A stretch of DNA of 64,000 nucleotides from Gigantopelta aegis (GCF_016097555.1 NC_054706.1:74959627-75023626); one strand, 5' to 3'. Positions 24,431-37,590 are shown, numbered from the stretch's first letter. Numbers and translations: made by a program. Notes: generated from the letters alone by a model not told the origin.

Positions 24431-25178
24431 TGCAATATATTTTTATATAAAACACGTGGCAGATTTATTATGATTATTTTTCATTCAATTATATGTTAAC
24501 CATCCTTTCCACACTGAACTGATCATCATTGCTTATATTGGCATTTTGCCTGGAATATTCTGGAAAATATGCATAGTAGGCCTGCAAACATATCAGGCCT
24601 CAAATATGATATAAGTACATGGTAAATATTTGTGCATACCTATTCCTTTCACATTACCTTGACAGTTTAGGTAATATCTTGTCGGCAAAATCCCAAACTT
24701 CAAAGAAAACCGAAGAAACTTTTTTTTACACAATTGGCACTAAACATGAAAATGGTATTTAATTATATTCAAAAGCAAATAATAAATTATACAAGATAAA
24801 ATATTCAGCTCACATTGTAATAAGGTATTAGGAGACGTAATATTTACAAGTGTGTGTGAGGAATATATTAGCACAGAATCTACAATAAACAGAATCTTAA
24901 CTTTTCTTGATACTCGGGTCTTCGAGTCGTTGCCAGAGAGATTGGTGTATGAATACACAAGTTTTAATTTTTGTATTTATTCATTTGTACAATCCAAACC
25001 ACAAATTATAAACAATTAAAACTCAATGAATATATTGATATGGTACACTAAAATGTTTTAGAACTACATTGATTAGATGTTTAAGTCAGTGTTTAAAATT
25101 ACTCTGGTGTTATATCTCTATGCGGTAACATTTCCTGAGAGTGATGCGGCCGATGTAAACAAAATTATTTTTTTTCCA

Positions 25179-27601
25179 ATGGACGAAGAGGTTCCAAGTG
25201 GCAGTGACAATATTGTCACTGAATTCAACACATACGAAGACTTTTTAGATTCGCAGATAAATTCACTTGATCTTTACTACCTCGAGGTATTTGGTTGTGG
25301 TGTTTTTGTGGTAATATAAAAACTTTAGGCAGACAGTCTTACTATGTATTATGTATTATCGATGCAGTTAAGTTATCGTGTGTCAATACCGGAGTCATAA
25401 ATTACTACCTGGAAATGGCATATGTGGGGGTGTGCCAATAATAGTAATATTAATAGTAAATAATTAATAACAGTAATAATAATTTAGATGTTGACCTGTT
25501 CCTTCTGTAAAAATTATGCATATACTTATAATTTTGTCAGTTATAAAAGCAGTTTTTTTGTCAACAAGTTTTTCATTATGATTATAACAGGATTGTGTTA
25601 GGGATGTATCATCAAAGTAGGGAAAACGTATTCTGTTTTTGTTAATGATTTTTCCTGGGGACTAGTAACTTTCCTCAGCTACTAGTCTCCGGGCCAGTGA
25701 AAATATTTCCTAATTTCTACCACTGATTTGTGGTTTGTGTACCTAAGTACCTAAGACAAATTTATATAAATCTTATAAATTAATATTCAGTTTTTACTAT
25801 GATGAGGAACAGTGGGATGGTACTTATTTAAAATCATTATAACAATGCAATAAACATTGTATTTCCACTAATCATCAGTAAAACCTCATTACTAACGTTT
25901 TGTGAAATATACCATAATTATACCCATTTCCATGAGTAACTTTATGTCAAACACAACCTTTATTAATTGTACAAAAATAATCTGTTAAAGTGACAAAACT
26001 ACCGGATACAAGTATTCTTTGTATAGCTAATTGGTATTTTCGTTGTCTTGCTGTGAAATGTTATTTTAACACCGTGAGTATCGCTATCAACTCTGGGCCA
26101 GAATCTGGCACTTCAGACTTGTCATAGTTGCATTATGTAATCTAGTGGGAAGACATTTTACAAGTCTGAGGCGTTATTATGACTAAATTGGATAGTTTTA
26201 TATAATATGGCAACACTGAATTTCAGTACACAGCCTGTTGGATCAGTGGCAATACACTTCGTAGTCATTACGATGACAATAAACATTATAATAACATATC
26301 ATTTTATAAACTCCATGTGCTTTTTTTAACAATATATCCCACATTTCTCACTTCAGTAGACGTTAAACAGTCGGAACAATTCGGCCTGTTACATTCACGG
26401 AAACCAAAATTAGCCGACGTTTTCCGAATGAAAATAAAAGGCGGAGTTACTTCCCTTATGTTAATTTAGTGAAAGTAGATTAAAAAAAAATCATGCTTAC
26501 AAAAATGTCATTTAACATGAGATTTTTTTTACAATTGCAGGATGAAGAATTGGCAAGACAGTTGGTTGAACTTGGGTACAGAGGGAGTGGGGAAGTTCTG
26601 AAACGGGAAGAGTTTGAAGCAAGAAAACAAGCAGCTGAAGCCAGCAGACTGTCAAAACGCAGTCAACAAAAGTAAGGTTACTCATGTTAAAAAAAGTCAG
26701 TTTTGCTTCATTAATTATATTTCAACTGAATACCATATCCACCTAAACTAACATTGTCTAGTGAATAAAGCTACTGAAATCATTTGGTAAATGGTCAGTG
26801 TGGAGATTGGAATATTGCTAGATAATGTATTTTAGTTCTGCATTCTGGTATTTTTTTTTTTTTTGTCTAGAACATTAGCCAGTTCAGGAAAGGAGTTGAA
26901 AGATCCGTTTTTGAAAGCCTTGGCACAGAGGGAGGAAGCAAACCGGAGTGGTAAAATGACTGTAAGTTTTGTTTCTTCAATGCAATAATAAACCAGATAC
27001 AGCATGATCTTGTTGATCCAGACTTAGTAATCTCCAGTAAACTTCAGCCCTCCAACTGTATACAGTATTTCATTTAAGTTTATTTTTCTTGTTTTTTGTC
27101 ATCACAAACCTCACCATTTAAGGGTAGCTATCACTATCACTCCCCTGAGACTAGTTCGAGGAGAGTAATTTTTCTCTCCCCTTAGCATGTGAATTTATAT
27201 GTTATCAATAGGGTAATATTTTAAATGGTTCTCCATAATCTGTTAGGGGAGCCATTAATCACTCCACTCAGTTTGTTTCATGGTGGAGTCTGCATCATTA
27301 AGTTGATGTGTATATTTTACATAATTGATCTAGTTTTACTATAAAATTCATCTTGTTAAACAAGATTTTAAATTTAATAATGAGTTTTGTTCTTAAATCA
27401 GAAATGTCTTCAGTCCATAATACTACTATTTTCAGACAATTATTTTTGTGAGGGATAAGAATGCGAGAGGTCAGGAGATTTCTGGTTACATTGACTACGC
27501 CCACCGACTGAAAACTGAAGATTTTGAGCCGTACTTCACCAGTAGAAAGCGCTTGCTACCTAGACCTTTAGATTTAAGGTAAAGCTTAAAACAGTTGCTC
27601 A

Positions 27602-27636
<35 letters not shown>

Positions 27637-30600
27637 TATGCTACTTCAATTTGGTATCATGGTCATTGACCTCAAATTAATGTTTTATTGATATTATTTG
27701 AAGGGGCATTGTTAGAGAAACTTCGTATGGTTATATCTAATCACTGACATCTGCTTAAGGGTTGGAGATATTGAAATATGTATTTTGAGTTACTATGAGC
27801 TAATTAAGGCTTAATATTTCAGGACAATCTAATTAAAATTAGCAGCCCGTTGGAGCTCATGTCCAGTTGACCTTTCATTCGACCAATCAAAAACTTACTT
27901 GCAAAATCATGTCAGTGATTTGAAAAGAATTTGAAAACATTCGGGATTTTGCCGAGGGTATATGAAATAATTCGGGTGAATTACGAAGTATGCCGGAAAC
28001 TAATTTAAATATAAAATTTTATATAAAATTCGTTTCAGCACGAAAAACAAAATATTGAAATAGACCAACAAGTTTGCCTATTGCATAAATAGTCTCGACC
28101 GATATTTTTAGAATTTGTATGATCCCAAATAACGTTATAGCAGGCAAAGTGTAATTGGTCGAGATTTAAATTGTTATTTATAGATGAAATGTCACCTGGA
28201 CATGGGAGTCCATGCAATGCTGTTAGATCCGCTGGTGAGACCAGTAGAGCTAATTTTAATCAGATTGATTTTGAGGAATTCTGAAATGAATTGGTTTAAC
28301 ACTAAGATGGATGTATTTATTTTCGGCACAGTGTTTATCATCGTATCTTTAGAGCCCTGGATAGTGTGATCATCATTGTAATGACTATGGTTGCTATGGT
28401 GATGGAAGATTTCCTGTATTTTATTTCAGTTTCTACAACTGGGAGACCCAGACATCTACATCCAGTCCGACGCCCAACTATCAAGTTATTGCTGAAAATG
28501 CATCAGGCTTGCTTTTCAAGAATAAACGAGACAGGAAAATCATTAATGTTGACCCAAAGGTTTGTTATTTTTATTACAAGAAAGTCATAAAGCATAGACA
28601 TGTACATTCACTAAAGCATGTTAATTATACAAGTCCTTTATGGTACAGACAACTTGCTTAAGACCTGTGGATACTAAGCTTTGATACTTAAATGGATTTG
28701 CATTCAGAATTAATTTATCTAAACAATGAATTAACAAATGTGTCATTTTGGTGTACAAAGATCACACAACACAGGTGTTATCTGCCATTGAAATCCATGT
28801 TAAATTGCCCAACTTCAAATGAAGATAGCCAACAGAATGAATTCTTGTTGGCACTAACAACATACACCATTGCAAACATACATTATAAAAGCATTTGTAT
28901 TCACTCCCAGGGCTCGAACTTAACATATAAACTGCCGTCGGTTGGGGGCGTCACTGATGGCACTTTTGTGCCGTCGGATACAAATGACTGCCATCGGTAA
29001 AGCTCATGTATGAACATTATCTGCCAGTATTTAACACTGGTTGGAGTTAATGGGCGTCTATTTAGTACCACGCAATGGAACTATATTTAGTCATGCGCGT
29101 ACCATGTGTTGTCGTATAATATACATTCTCACTGCATTTTGCCTCCTCGCTTTCGTGTTATGCTGCCCCTTTTGATGTTTGGCAGCCCCATTTGTTATAA
29201 TTTACAGCACCCAGCTCCGATGCACTTTTCTTCTTTTTTTTCACACTGAAAAACATCGATCAGTCTTCACACTGGACATCAAAGGAAATAAGCCGCGTTG
29301 TGTATGTAAGTGCAACTGATGAAAAACTTCAGTAGCTTACAGCAGTTACCGTAACGTAATTTAACACTATTTTTTAACAGCCTCTGTTGTGTCCCATACC
29401 AGTATCCATTTGTATGTTTGATACACAAATAAAAGTTATATTTTATTTTAGCAATGAAAACATTTTATTTTTATTGTTTTGGCAATCTCCAATTGAAAAA
29501 AATCCCACTTATTCGGCACCATCTTTATCACATGATAAAAACTGTCATTCTGTCTTTTGTGTCCACTAACTCGTGTCTAATATTTTAACCTCATTTGCAG
29601 ATTTAATTGGTCGTCGCTGATGATTTTTACTTACTGTCATTTGTTTATTCAGCAATTCCTTATAAAATATTACGAGGTGTGATTGATAAGTTCATGGCCT
29701 AAGGTAGAAGGAGTCAGTTTTAGAAAATCAAATACAGTCATTTTTCAACATTAAAGAAGAGGACAATTAAGGCATTTGGTCTGGTATGCATATTCAACGA
29801 TATATAATGCACATTATTGCTTAATATCAACACGCATAATCGTATAGTTAATTAATAAAACGGTTAAATGTGACGGCTATTATATATAACGGGCGCAGCC
29901 ATTTTGTACCATCTCAGTGAGTACGCCCTCTGGCAAGCTGGTGGTTACGTAATACTTAACGCGTCACATCAGGAATGAGCCTTAGAACTAGAGAACCACA
30001 ATCTACCTGGTTTTTGCGGGATGATAAATAGTCATACATTGCAATGTTTTGTAATAATACACATCCCAGTAAGCCAGCAATAAGTATATCCAGCACTATA
30101 TATATTGTTTTTCAATACAAAATAAAATACCATTGTCAAAGTGGCTACACAACAAGTCGAAACAATTAACAATGTTTTGCCCATGCATTAACCTACGTAC
30201 TGAAATGATACACGGAGTGTTTTCTTAGTTAATTGGTCTATGCTGTTAGTTGCTTCTACCTGTGATTCCTGATTGGCAGGTGTGTATTTGATTGGTAATC
30301 AGACGAGCCAATTAATTGACGCTGTCTAGACAAAAATACATACCGGTATTGTGGAATATTACCTGTCACCCCTAAAATCGTAATGGACATGGTTTATTAC
30401 TGTAAATAGTTCTGTAAAACTATTGATTAAGTAGACTTTTCCCATCTAAAACCACAGAACTCACCAATTACGTAGTCCCAAAGAAAAAGAAAATTAACAC
30501 TTGGGTATCGTGGGTTGTCGTTTTTGCTCCAACGTAGCATATCAATAGGCGTAATAGTGTACAAACAAAATGGCTGCCCCCAGTTAGCAGGAATAATCAT

Positions 30601-33088
30601 GGTTTTTTATTAACTCTAAAATTACGCGTTTTTCATTTGCTAAAGTGTCGGTATGTGTTGGTGGTCCGGGTATGCATCTTTCCAACACATAAGGCTCTTG
30701 TTTGAGTTGACCCTACCTTTAACACACTTAGTCCAGCGGTCATGGAGCAGACGGATGCCTTCTGTATAGAAGGCGCCATTTTGGACCCTCAGAAAGTGGT
30801 CCACAGCATACATAACATCATCATCTGTGGCAAAATGATGACCACTGACTTTATCATTTTCATGATGAGATAGTAGTCAGAGGGAGCTAAATCAGGAGAA
30901 TAGGGTGGGTGTTCAACAAGTTTGAATTCACATTTCTGGATAGCAGCCATGGCCACTGTGGATGTGTGTGTTGGATCATTGTCCAGGTGGAAAGGCACTC
31001 CTCTTGTCAGCATTCCATGCCGAATCTGCTTGATTTTCTCCCATAGCTGTCTCAGAAGATCAGCATAGTAGGCCCCGGTGATAGTGTGACCCTTGTCTAG
31101 GTGGTCCACCAACAGCACTCCTTCTGCATCCCAGAAAACTGAGGCTATCTCCTTGCCTTTGGACATCACAGTCTTGGCTTTCTTGGGAGGTGGAGAACCT
31201 GGGTTTTCCACTGCTTCAACTGTTGGAAGTGATGGAACCAGGTCTCATCCATAGTCACAAATCGCCAAAGAAAACTGTTGGGATCCGCCTCGAAAATGGC
31301 AAGATTTTCCCTTGACATGTTGAGCCCAGTCCGTTTCAGATCAGGTGCAAGGAGCTTTGGGACCCAATGTGCTGACACCTTGGACATTTGAAAGTTCGTT
31401 GTGGACGACTGCATGGACGCATTCCTGGGAGATGCCCAACTCAGTGGCAATGTAACGCTCCATTACTCGTCTGTCAGCCATGATGATGTCATGAATCTTG
31501 GCAATGGTCTCCTGTGTAGTGACGGTGACTGGCCTTCCCGGACGGGGGTCGTCTTCCAGACTCTCTGCCACATTTGAATTCAGCAGCACACTTCTTCACC
31601 ATGCTGTCTGAAGGGGCATCCTCCCCTAGTGTGACCACCATGTCTTCATGAATCTCCTTGGGTGTTAAGCCCTTGAGACCGAAGTAGCGGATGACCGCAC
31701 GATAGCTGATGTTGTCCATATTACCAGAAACCAATGATGCTCAATGTTTAATTATCTGTAACAGAAAAACAACTCAAGTTAGTAACTTCAAACATTCTGT
31801 GTAATCATTCAACAAGTTCCTCAAAGTCAACCAACACACAACGATATATGGTAATGAAACGTTTCTTTTTTTCTTTTTCTTTTGCTTTTCAGTTGAGTGT
31901 TTTTTTGGGGGTGGGGGCTGCGCGACCATCCTTCTTTAATTTTTACCCAGCAAGAACATTATATACATGTAGGTACAAGTTAATGTCATCCATAGAACAA
32001 TTTTCATGTCATATTCACTGAAAACTTGAGCAACTTCGTCTCAGACACACCAGCTTCTGTTAAATTTTAGCTTATACTAGTAGTCCATGATTTCAGTTAT
32101 AATAAATTCTTGTTTATTGGAGTTTATTGACATACATTGAAGAAATTTGACTACATGTACATACAGAAAAATAACGTTTCAGATAAGTTTATTTGCTGCA
32201 AAAGTCGGTTTAAAACTCAAATTTGCCGTTGGTCGGCCCTTTCATCAACGACAATTTGTTTTTTTAATTGCTGTGGGTGATAAATTCTTAAGTTCAAGCC
32301 CTGCACTCCAAAATTTAGAACATTTTCGTCTCAGTTATATGACCACATCTGGCTGTACAACCAGTTGGTTCAGAAACCCATTCACACTGGCCACCTCTTC
32401 TGCTATACACCCATGTCCCAAAAAGTCAATGCACAATATTACAAAATAACATTGGCAAAATCCACCGAGAAGGCTTATCACTGAAAATACAAATTGCTTT
32501 ATTTCTTCCCCAATTACTAGAAGTGAATATGTGAACAACAACATATGTCACAATTAGGAACTATAGTGGACCATGATAAATGATTTCTCACCCAGAAGTG
32601 AACTGTGTAGTGAGACCAAAGCATTGTTTAGAGCACTGTCTCTTGTACAGAGCTATGACAATGAATCTGCTAATGGTTTTGATATTTTTATTGCCTTGCC
32701 TTTATGAAGTAAAAAGGCAATATATAGGTATTAAAGATTCACATTAAAGTTTCACATTGAGATAAGTTTTTCACAAATTATAAGTCTTAGTTCAATGAAA
32801 CTTGGTTTATAGTTGCACCCACGGATGTACATCATATGGCATCAAACGTTTTATGGTCGGTGAATCATTTAATTCAGTGGTATTCTTGTTATGTAAAGAC
32901 AAATCCATGCTGTTTTCCATAGACAAATTCTGTAGTCATATAACAAGTTATAAATTACTGTTATTAATATTTTCTGTTTTGTGTTGCAGGCGGCCACCCC
33001 GGGAGACAACTCTACTCGCACTGTGATAGAAACACCTCGTTACACTCAAGTTGTTATTTATGACCACATAACGAGGAGGAAAACTTAA
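25179..33088 (+). CDS. CFAP299: Cilia- and flagella-associated protein 299 (C4orf22 orthologue)
   Basis: Six exons: 25179-25286, 26541-26671, 26871-26961, 27436-27578, 28430-28559 and 32990-33088, all GT-AG and in phase. The product is 233 residues, the length I recall for the vertebrate protein. Recognisable conserved blocks are [77 protein letters not shown] and [18 protein letters not shown] at the C-terminus. The family is soluble, linked to cilia and spermatogenesis, with no known catalytic motif and none visible here. I chose the ATG at 25179 because it gives the short MDEE-type N-terminus; an in-frame ATG at 25077 would add 34 hydrophobic residues resembling a signal peptide and is probably untranslated leader. 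Intron 5 is swollen to 4.4 kb by transposon insertions. AATAAA motifs follow at 33841 and 33854. Identity is from memory of the family but the match is extensive. Confidence 0.95.
28908..32303. mobile_element. 3.4-kb element with CAGGGCTCGAACTTAA ends in CFAP299 intron 5
   Basis: CAGGGCTCGAACTTAA at 28908 is matched in inverse by TTAAGTTCAAGCCCTG ending at 32303, with one mismatch in 16. CACTCC flanks both sides (28902-28907, 32304-32309). The subterminal motif GCCGTCGGTTGGGG also has a partner near 32225. The inside contains a decayed mariner but no transposase of its own that I recognise, so it is a non-autonomous member of a CAGGG-ended DNA transposon group. Confidence 0.65.
29674..31740 (-). 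mobile_element. Decayed mariner transposon (DD34D)
   Basis: Transposase fragments on the minus strand from 31734 to about 30645 contain, in order, an N-terminal helix-turn-helix ([20 protein letters not shown]), [21 protein letters not shown] with the first Asp, [10 protein letters not shown] with the second, and [12 protein letters not shown] with the third. Exactly 34 residues separate the second and third Asp, the mariner signature. The fragments lie in different frames, so at least three frameshifts break the gene. [18 protein letters not shown]-like sequence just below 30789 is the C-terminal end. TACGAGGTGTGATTGATAAG at 29674 looks like the mariner terminus, but about 0.9 kb of unrelated sequence separates it from the gene end; the other terminus is not found. 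Confidence 0.85.
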
Positions 33089-34027
33089 TCATATACTGTT
33101 AAATTAGTTTGTAAAAATGAAAATTGTGTGAATGGCAAACATTTTGTGATCTTGTTTTATGCAAATCATTCACAGTACTTTCTTATGTTTTTCTCTGTTG
33201 TTGTGATGTCACTAATATGGAACACTTTGGTCCTTTATGTCACAAGCAAATAATAGATACATTTTTAACAGAAAGTTTTATTTTTAATGAAATGTAAACC
33301 AAAATTGAAAGTTCAAATGTTTTTAGTTGTGGAGGGTTATCTGATATTAAAAACTTATAATTGTATATATTCGTTTAGTTACTTTAAAGTCATGTTTGTA
33401 AGGGTTTTCATTATTTAATTTAATTGTATATGTATTTATATTACCGGTATAATAATTTCATTATTTTTATTATTGAATTATTTTTCTTAGTACAATAATA
33501 TATATTTTCCTTGTTTCATGTGAAAAAGAATTAGTACTTATAAAATTATCTCTTTTTTTATATAAAAAGAATTAAGTTAAAAAGCAAATCAATTTAATTA
33601 GTGGATAAATGGATGTTGATTCTTCCATTGTGTCACATTAATACACTCAGACAAGATATTTTATTAGAACTATATTTGGATGCTTCAGTTTGTAGAGACT
33701 ATTTGTAAAATACATATAGTATCTACTTAAAGCGGCTGAATAAGATGTTTTCTCTGTGTGTTTTTTATTATTAAATGTAACTCTGTGCAACACTGGTTAT
33801 AGTTTTACATTTTAAGTGACATGTTTTATTTTCATTTTAAAATAAATGGTTCTAATAAATTAAAGTGTATTTTGTGTTTTATGTTACTATTCTTAATCAA
33901 ACAAACAGCCCATTTTGAGTTCAAGTATTGTGATTTTATCACATGACATAATGATTATGATAAAATTATGCATAAAGATGAATTATCTCCCTTGGCGATA
34001 TAGTCCATTTTCATGAAAAGGTAACTG
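33089..34027. other. CFAP299 3' untranslated region and flank
   Basis: Very AT-rich sequence with no exons or repeats that I can support. Polyadenylation signals lie near 33,841-33,859. Confidence 0.6.
33841..33859 (+). promoter_or_regulatory. Polyadenylation signals downstream of CFAP299
   Basis: Two AATAAA hexamers (33841-33846 and 33854-33859) follow the CFAP299 stop by about 750 bases in AT-rich sequence without other features. They are the likely 3' end of the transcript; assignment is by position only. Confidence 0.4.
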
Positions 34028-34030
34028 ATG

Positions 34031-35227
34031 AATTGGCATCAGTGGTGTCGTGGTTAAGCCATCAGACATAAGGCTGGTAGGTACTTGGTTCACAGTCCAG
34101 TGCCGGCATCGGTGGTGTCGTGGTTAAGCCATCAGACATAAGGCTGGTAGGTACTTGGTTCACAGTCCAGTGCCGGCATCGGTGGTGTCGTGGTTAAGCC
34201 ATCAGACATAAGGCTGGTAGGTACTTGGTTCACAGTCCAGTGCCGGCCTCGGTGGTGTCGTGGTTAAGCCATCAGACATAAGGCTGGTAGGTACTTGGTT
34301 CACAGTCCAGTGCCGGCCTCGGTGGTGTCGTGGTTAAGCCATCAGACATAAGGCTGGTAGGTACTTGGTTCACAGTCCAGTGCCGGCCTCGGTGGTGTCG
34401 TGGTTAAGCCATCAGACATAAGGCTGGTAGGTACTTGGTTCACAGTCCAGTGCCGGCCTCGGTGGTGTCGTGGTTAAGCCATCAGACATAAGGCTGGTAG
34501 GTACTTGGTTCACAGTCCAGTGCCGGCCTCGGTGGTGTCGTGGTTAAGCCATCAGACATAAGGCTGGTAGGTACTTGGTTCACAGTCCAGTGCCGGCCTC
34601 GGTGGTGTCGTGGTTAAGCCATCAGACATAAGGCTGGTAGGTACTTGGTTCACAGTCCAGTGCCGGCCTCGGTGGTGTCGTGGTTAAGCCATCAGACATA
34701 AGGCTGGTAGGTACTTGGTTCACAGTCCAGTGCCGGCCTCGGTGGTGTCGTGGTTAAGCCATCAGACATAAGGCTGGTAGGTACTTGGTTCACAGTCCAG
34801 TGCCGGCCTCGGTGGTGTCGTGGTTAAGCCATCAGACATAAGGCTGGTAGGTACTTGGTTCACAGTCCAGTGCCGGCCTCGGTGGTGTCGTGGTTAAGCC
34901 ATCAGACATAAGGCTGGTAGGTACTTGGTTCACAGTCCAGTGCCGGCCTCGGTGGTGTCGTGGTTAAGCCATCAGACATAAGGCTGGTAGGTACTTGGTT
35001 CACAGTCCAGTGCCGGCATCGGTGGTGTCGTGGTTAAGCCATCAGACATAAGGCTGGTAGGTACTTGGTTCACAGCCCAGTGCCGGCATCGGTGGTGTCG
35101 TGGTTAAGCCATCAGACATAAGGCTGGTAGGTACAGGGTTCACAGTCCAGTGCCGGCATCAGTGGTGTCGTGGTTAAGCCATCAGACATAAGGCTGGTAG
35201 GTACTTGGTTCACAGTCCAGTGCCGGC
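34031..35227 (+). repeat. Tandem array of a SINE family B tRNA-like head, 17 x 70 bp
   Basis: The unit contains GTGTCGTGGTTAAGCCATCA, a remote A box, and GGTACTTGGTTCACAGTCC, a B-box-like GGTTCACAGTCC. The phrase ATCAGACATA recurs every 70 bases from 34061 to 35181, 17 times. Units are almost identical, differing mainly at GGCATC/GGCCTC. Only the last unit continues into a normal SINE body. Confidence 0.95.
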
Positions 35228-36554
35228 TCCCACGACTCCATGGAGTAAGACCGTTACATTGATTATTCTCTCACTAACAATTAACCACTAACCCATTGTC
35301 TTGGACAGACAGCCCAGGTAGCTGATGTGTACGCCCAGGACACCATGCTTGAACTTTAATTCAATAAAAGTATGGAAATAAGTTGAATAAATGAATAAAA
35401 AGACATATTGCATATATGTATACATTTTTAGACCTGTACCAACTCCCATAGTATTTTTTACATTAAAAATTTCTGTCAATATACCATCAAATTGTATAGA
35501 TTAAATCTCATTTTTAGTAAATTAGTGCAGACAAAATGTTAGTACAGCTAGTGATAATGCAGTACACGGAGACTAAAAGAAAGGGTCTTACATGGCTGTG
35601 CCATCAGTTGCCTTCATCCCTATATCAAAAACAGAGATTTTTAACCTGTGCAATTTGATGAGAATACCTTTTTATTTAGTCTGAGATTTTTTGCAAAACA
35701 TATGGCATCTTGGTATAGGTATAAAACAATGTGATTTTACATGAGTTTAACACTATTCATTATGGAGTTATATAATTATGCCAATTTTGAAATAAACGGA
35801 CTATGACATCTACAATAAACTAAATAAACTACACTTTGTGCACATTGGTTCACAGTCCAGTGCCGGCATCAGTGGTGTCGTGGTTAAGCCATCAGACATA
35901 AGGCTGGTAGGTACTTGGTTCACAGTCCAGTGCCGGCTCCCACGACTCCATGGAGTAAGACCGTTACATTGATTATTCTCTCACTAACAATTAACCACTA
36001 ACCCATTGTCTTGGACAGACAGCCCAGGTAGCTGATGTGTACGCCCAGGACACCATGCTTGAACTTTAATTCAATAAAAGTATGGAAATAAGTTGAATAA
36101 ATGAATAAAAAGACATATTGCATATATGTATACATTTTTAGACCTGTACCAACTCCCATAGTATTTTTTACATTAAAAATTTCTGTCAATATACTATCAA
36201 ATTGTATAGATTAAATCTCATTTTTAGTAAATTAGTGCAGACAAAATGTTAGTACAGCTAGTGATAATGCAGTACACGGAGACTAAAAGAAAGGGTCTTA
36301 CATGGCTGTGCCATCAGTTGCCTTCATCCCTATATCAAAAACAGAGATTTTTAACCTGTGCAATTTGATGAGAATACCTTTTTATTTAGTCTGAGATTTT
36401 TTGCAAAACATATGGCATCTTGGTATAGGTATAAAACAATGTGATTTTACATGAGTTTAACACTATTCATTATGGAGTTATATAATTATGCCAATTTTGA
36501 AATAAACGGACTATGACATCTACAATAAACTAAATAAACTACACTTTGTGCACA
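35138..36554 (+). repeat. 710-bp tandem duplication
   Basis: The stretch 35138-35844 (last SINE heads, SINE body and unique flank) is repeated at 35848-36554 with a constant 710-base offset. I noticed only one substitution, ATACCATC versus ATACTATC. The near-identity means a very recent event or an assembly duplication. Confidence 0.9.
35228..35390 (+). repeat. SINE family B body and tail downstream of the array
   Basis: CTCTCACTAACAATTAACC, TTGGACAGACAGCCCAGGTA and GCTTGAACTTTAATTCAATA are the body and tail expected after a family B head. This shows that the 70-bp array is an expanded head of one SINE rather than an independent satellite. Confidence 0.85.
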
Positions 36555-36854
36555 CATCTGTACCCAATCTAAACTAACAGGAGTGTGTGTGTGGGGGGGG
36601 GGGGGGGGGGCAATAAAAACAATAACCAAGTCCTGTACTTGTAACATTTTAGAGTCTATAGACTCAAATTTTAACGACATCACACATATAATTTGTATGT
36701 CGCCATAGCATAATTATTAAAAGTCTAATCTAAAACATCTGCATAAGTTGAACACTAGTAATCACAAAATAGGTTAATAGACCTATAAATGGTGGTGGGA
36801 AAAAGAAGAGGTGTGATGGGTGCATTGCCTCTTCTCCAGCTACACCAATATTTA

Positions 36855-37590
36855 TAACGGGGCAGGATGTAGCTCAGTAGTTGAGAGCTGGCTTGAGCTA
36901 CAATGATGGCAAATTAATGGTACATCTAAGGTCATTTTATGTATGTACTTTCTTGTCTATGGAAAAGTACAAAATAATATAAAGGATCCCTTGCTGTTTT
37001 TTTCAGTAGGGATGAATGAATGTTCAACGACACCCCAGCACGAAAAATATACATCGACTATTTGGCGTCAAACTATGGTAAATGCAAAACGTAAATGATG
37101 ATCAATATACAAATTCAAGAATTAAATAAAAATACAGTGTAAAGAACTGTGCAAAAAAAATCCAAATATCACAGATATATACAATTAAAATTTATAATAA
37201 AAGTCAGTATCACACAGAAAGTAATATAAGTTTTGGATGGAATCGAAAGGATTCCAATACATTTCGTTGTCCAAATATATCTTTTCGAATAATGTTGCAA
37301 ATACTCTAATCTTCTTCTTTGTTCTATTTAGACTCCGTGCTATATACTGTAACCTCCGTCGGTGGGCCCCTTCAGTCAGTGCACCACGACTGGTATATAA
37401 AAGGCCGTAGTATGTATTATCCTTTTTGAGGGATGGTGCACATAAAATATCTCTTGCTACTAATTGAAAAAATGTAACAGGTTTCCTCTCTAAGACTATA
37501 CATCAAATTACCAAATAGTTAACATGCAATAGCCGAAGATTGATAAATCAATGTGTTCTAGTCGTGTCGTTAAACAAAACGAGCTTTTAA
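36855..37590 (+). repeat. SINE family A pieces, degraded
   Basis: A head-like GGATGTAGCTCAGTAGTTGA at about 36,865, an internal AACGACACCCCAGCACG block near 37,027, and a later body from GTGCACCACGACTGGTATAT (about 37,380) through AACAGGTTTCCTCTCTAAGA to GTGTCGTTAAACAAAACG at about 37,580. This may be two overlapping copies. Confidence 0.6.

Larger units (their letters stand above)
21633..25178. other. Intergenic stretch between coiled-coil gene and CFAP299
   Basis: About 3.5 kb between two divergent start codons. It holds a foldback MITE (22,399-22,774) and a dispersed repeat (about 22,860-24,430). No promoter motif is clear; the start sites of both genes should lie here. Confidence 0.55.

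Noticed and set aside
25077-25178. Signal-peptide-like N-terminal extension of CFAP299.
   Set aside because: The conserved protein starts at MDEE; the extension is AT-rich leader and its removal gives the family's usual 233 residues.
34031-35227. Possible tRNA gene cluster.
   Set aside because: A/B-box-like motifs are present but there is no acceptor-stem pairing or anticodon arm, and the last copy runs into a SINE body.
34031-35227. Possible CRISPR array because of regular repeats.
   Set aside because: The 70-bp units are contiguous without variable spacers and the genome is eukaryotic.
35288-36189. Two identical 63-codon reverse frames.
   Set aside because: They lie in the SINE body and the 710-bp duplication; identity comes from the duplication, not selection.
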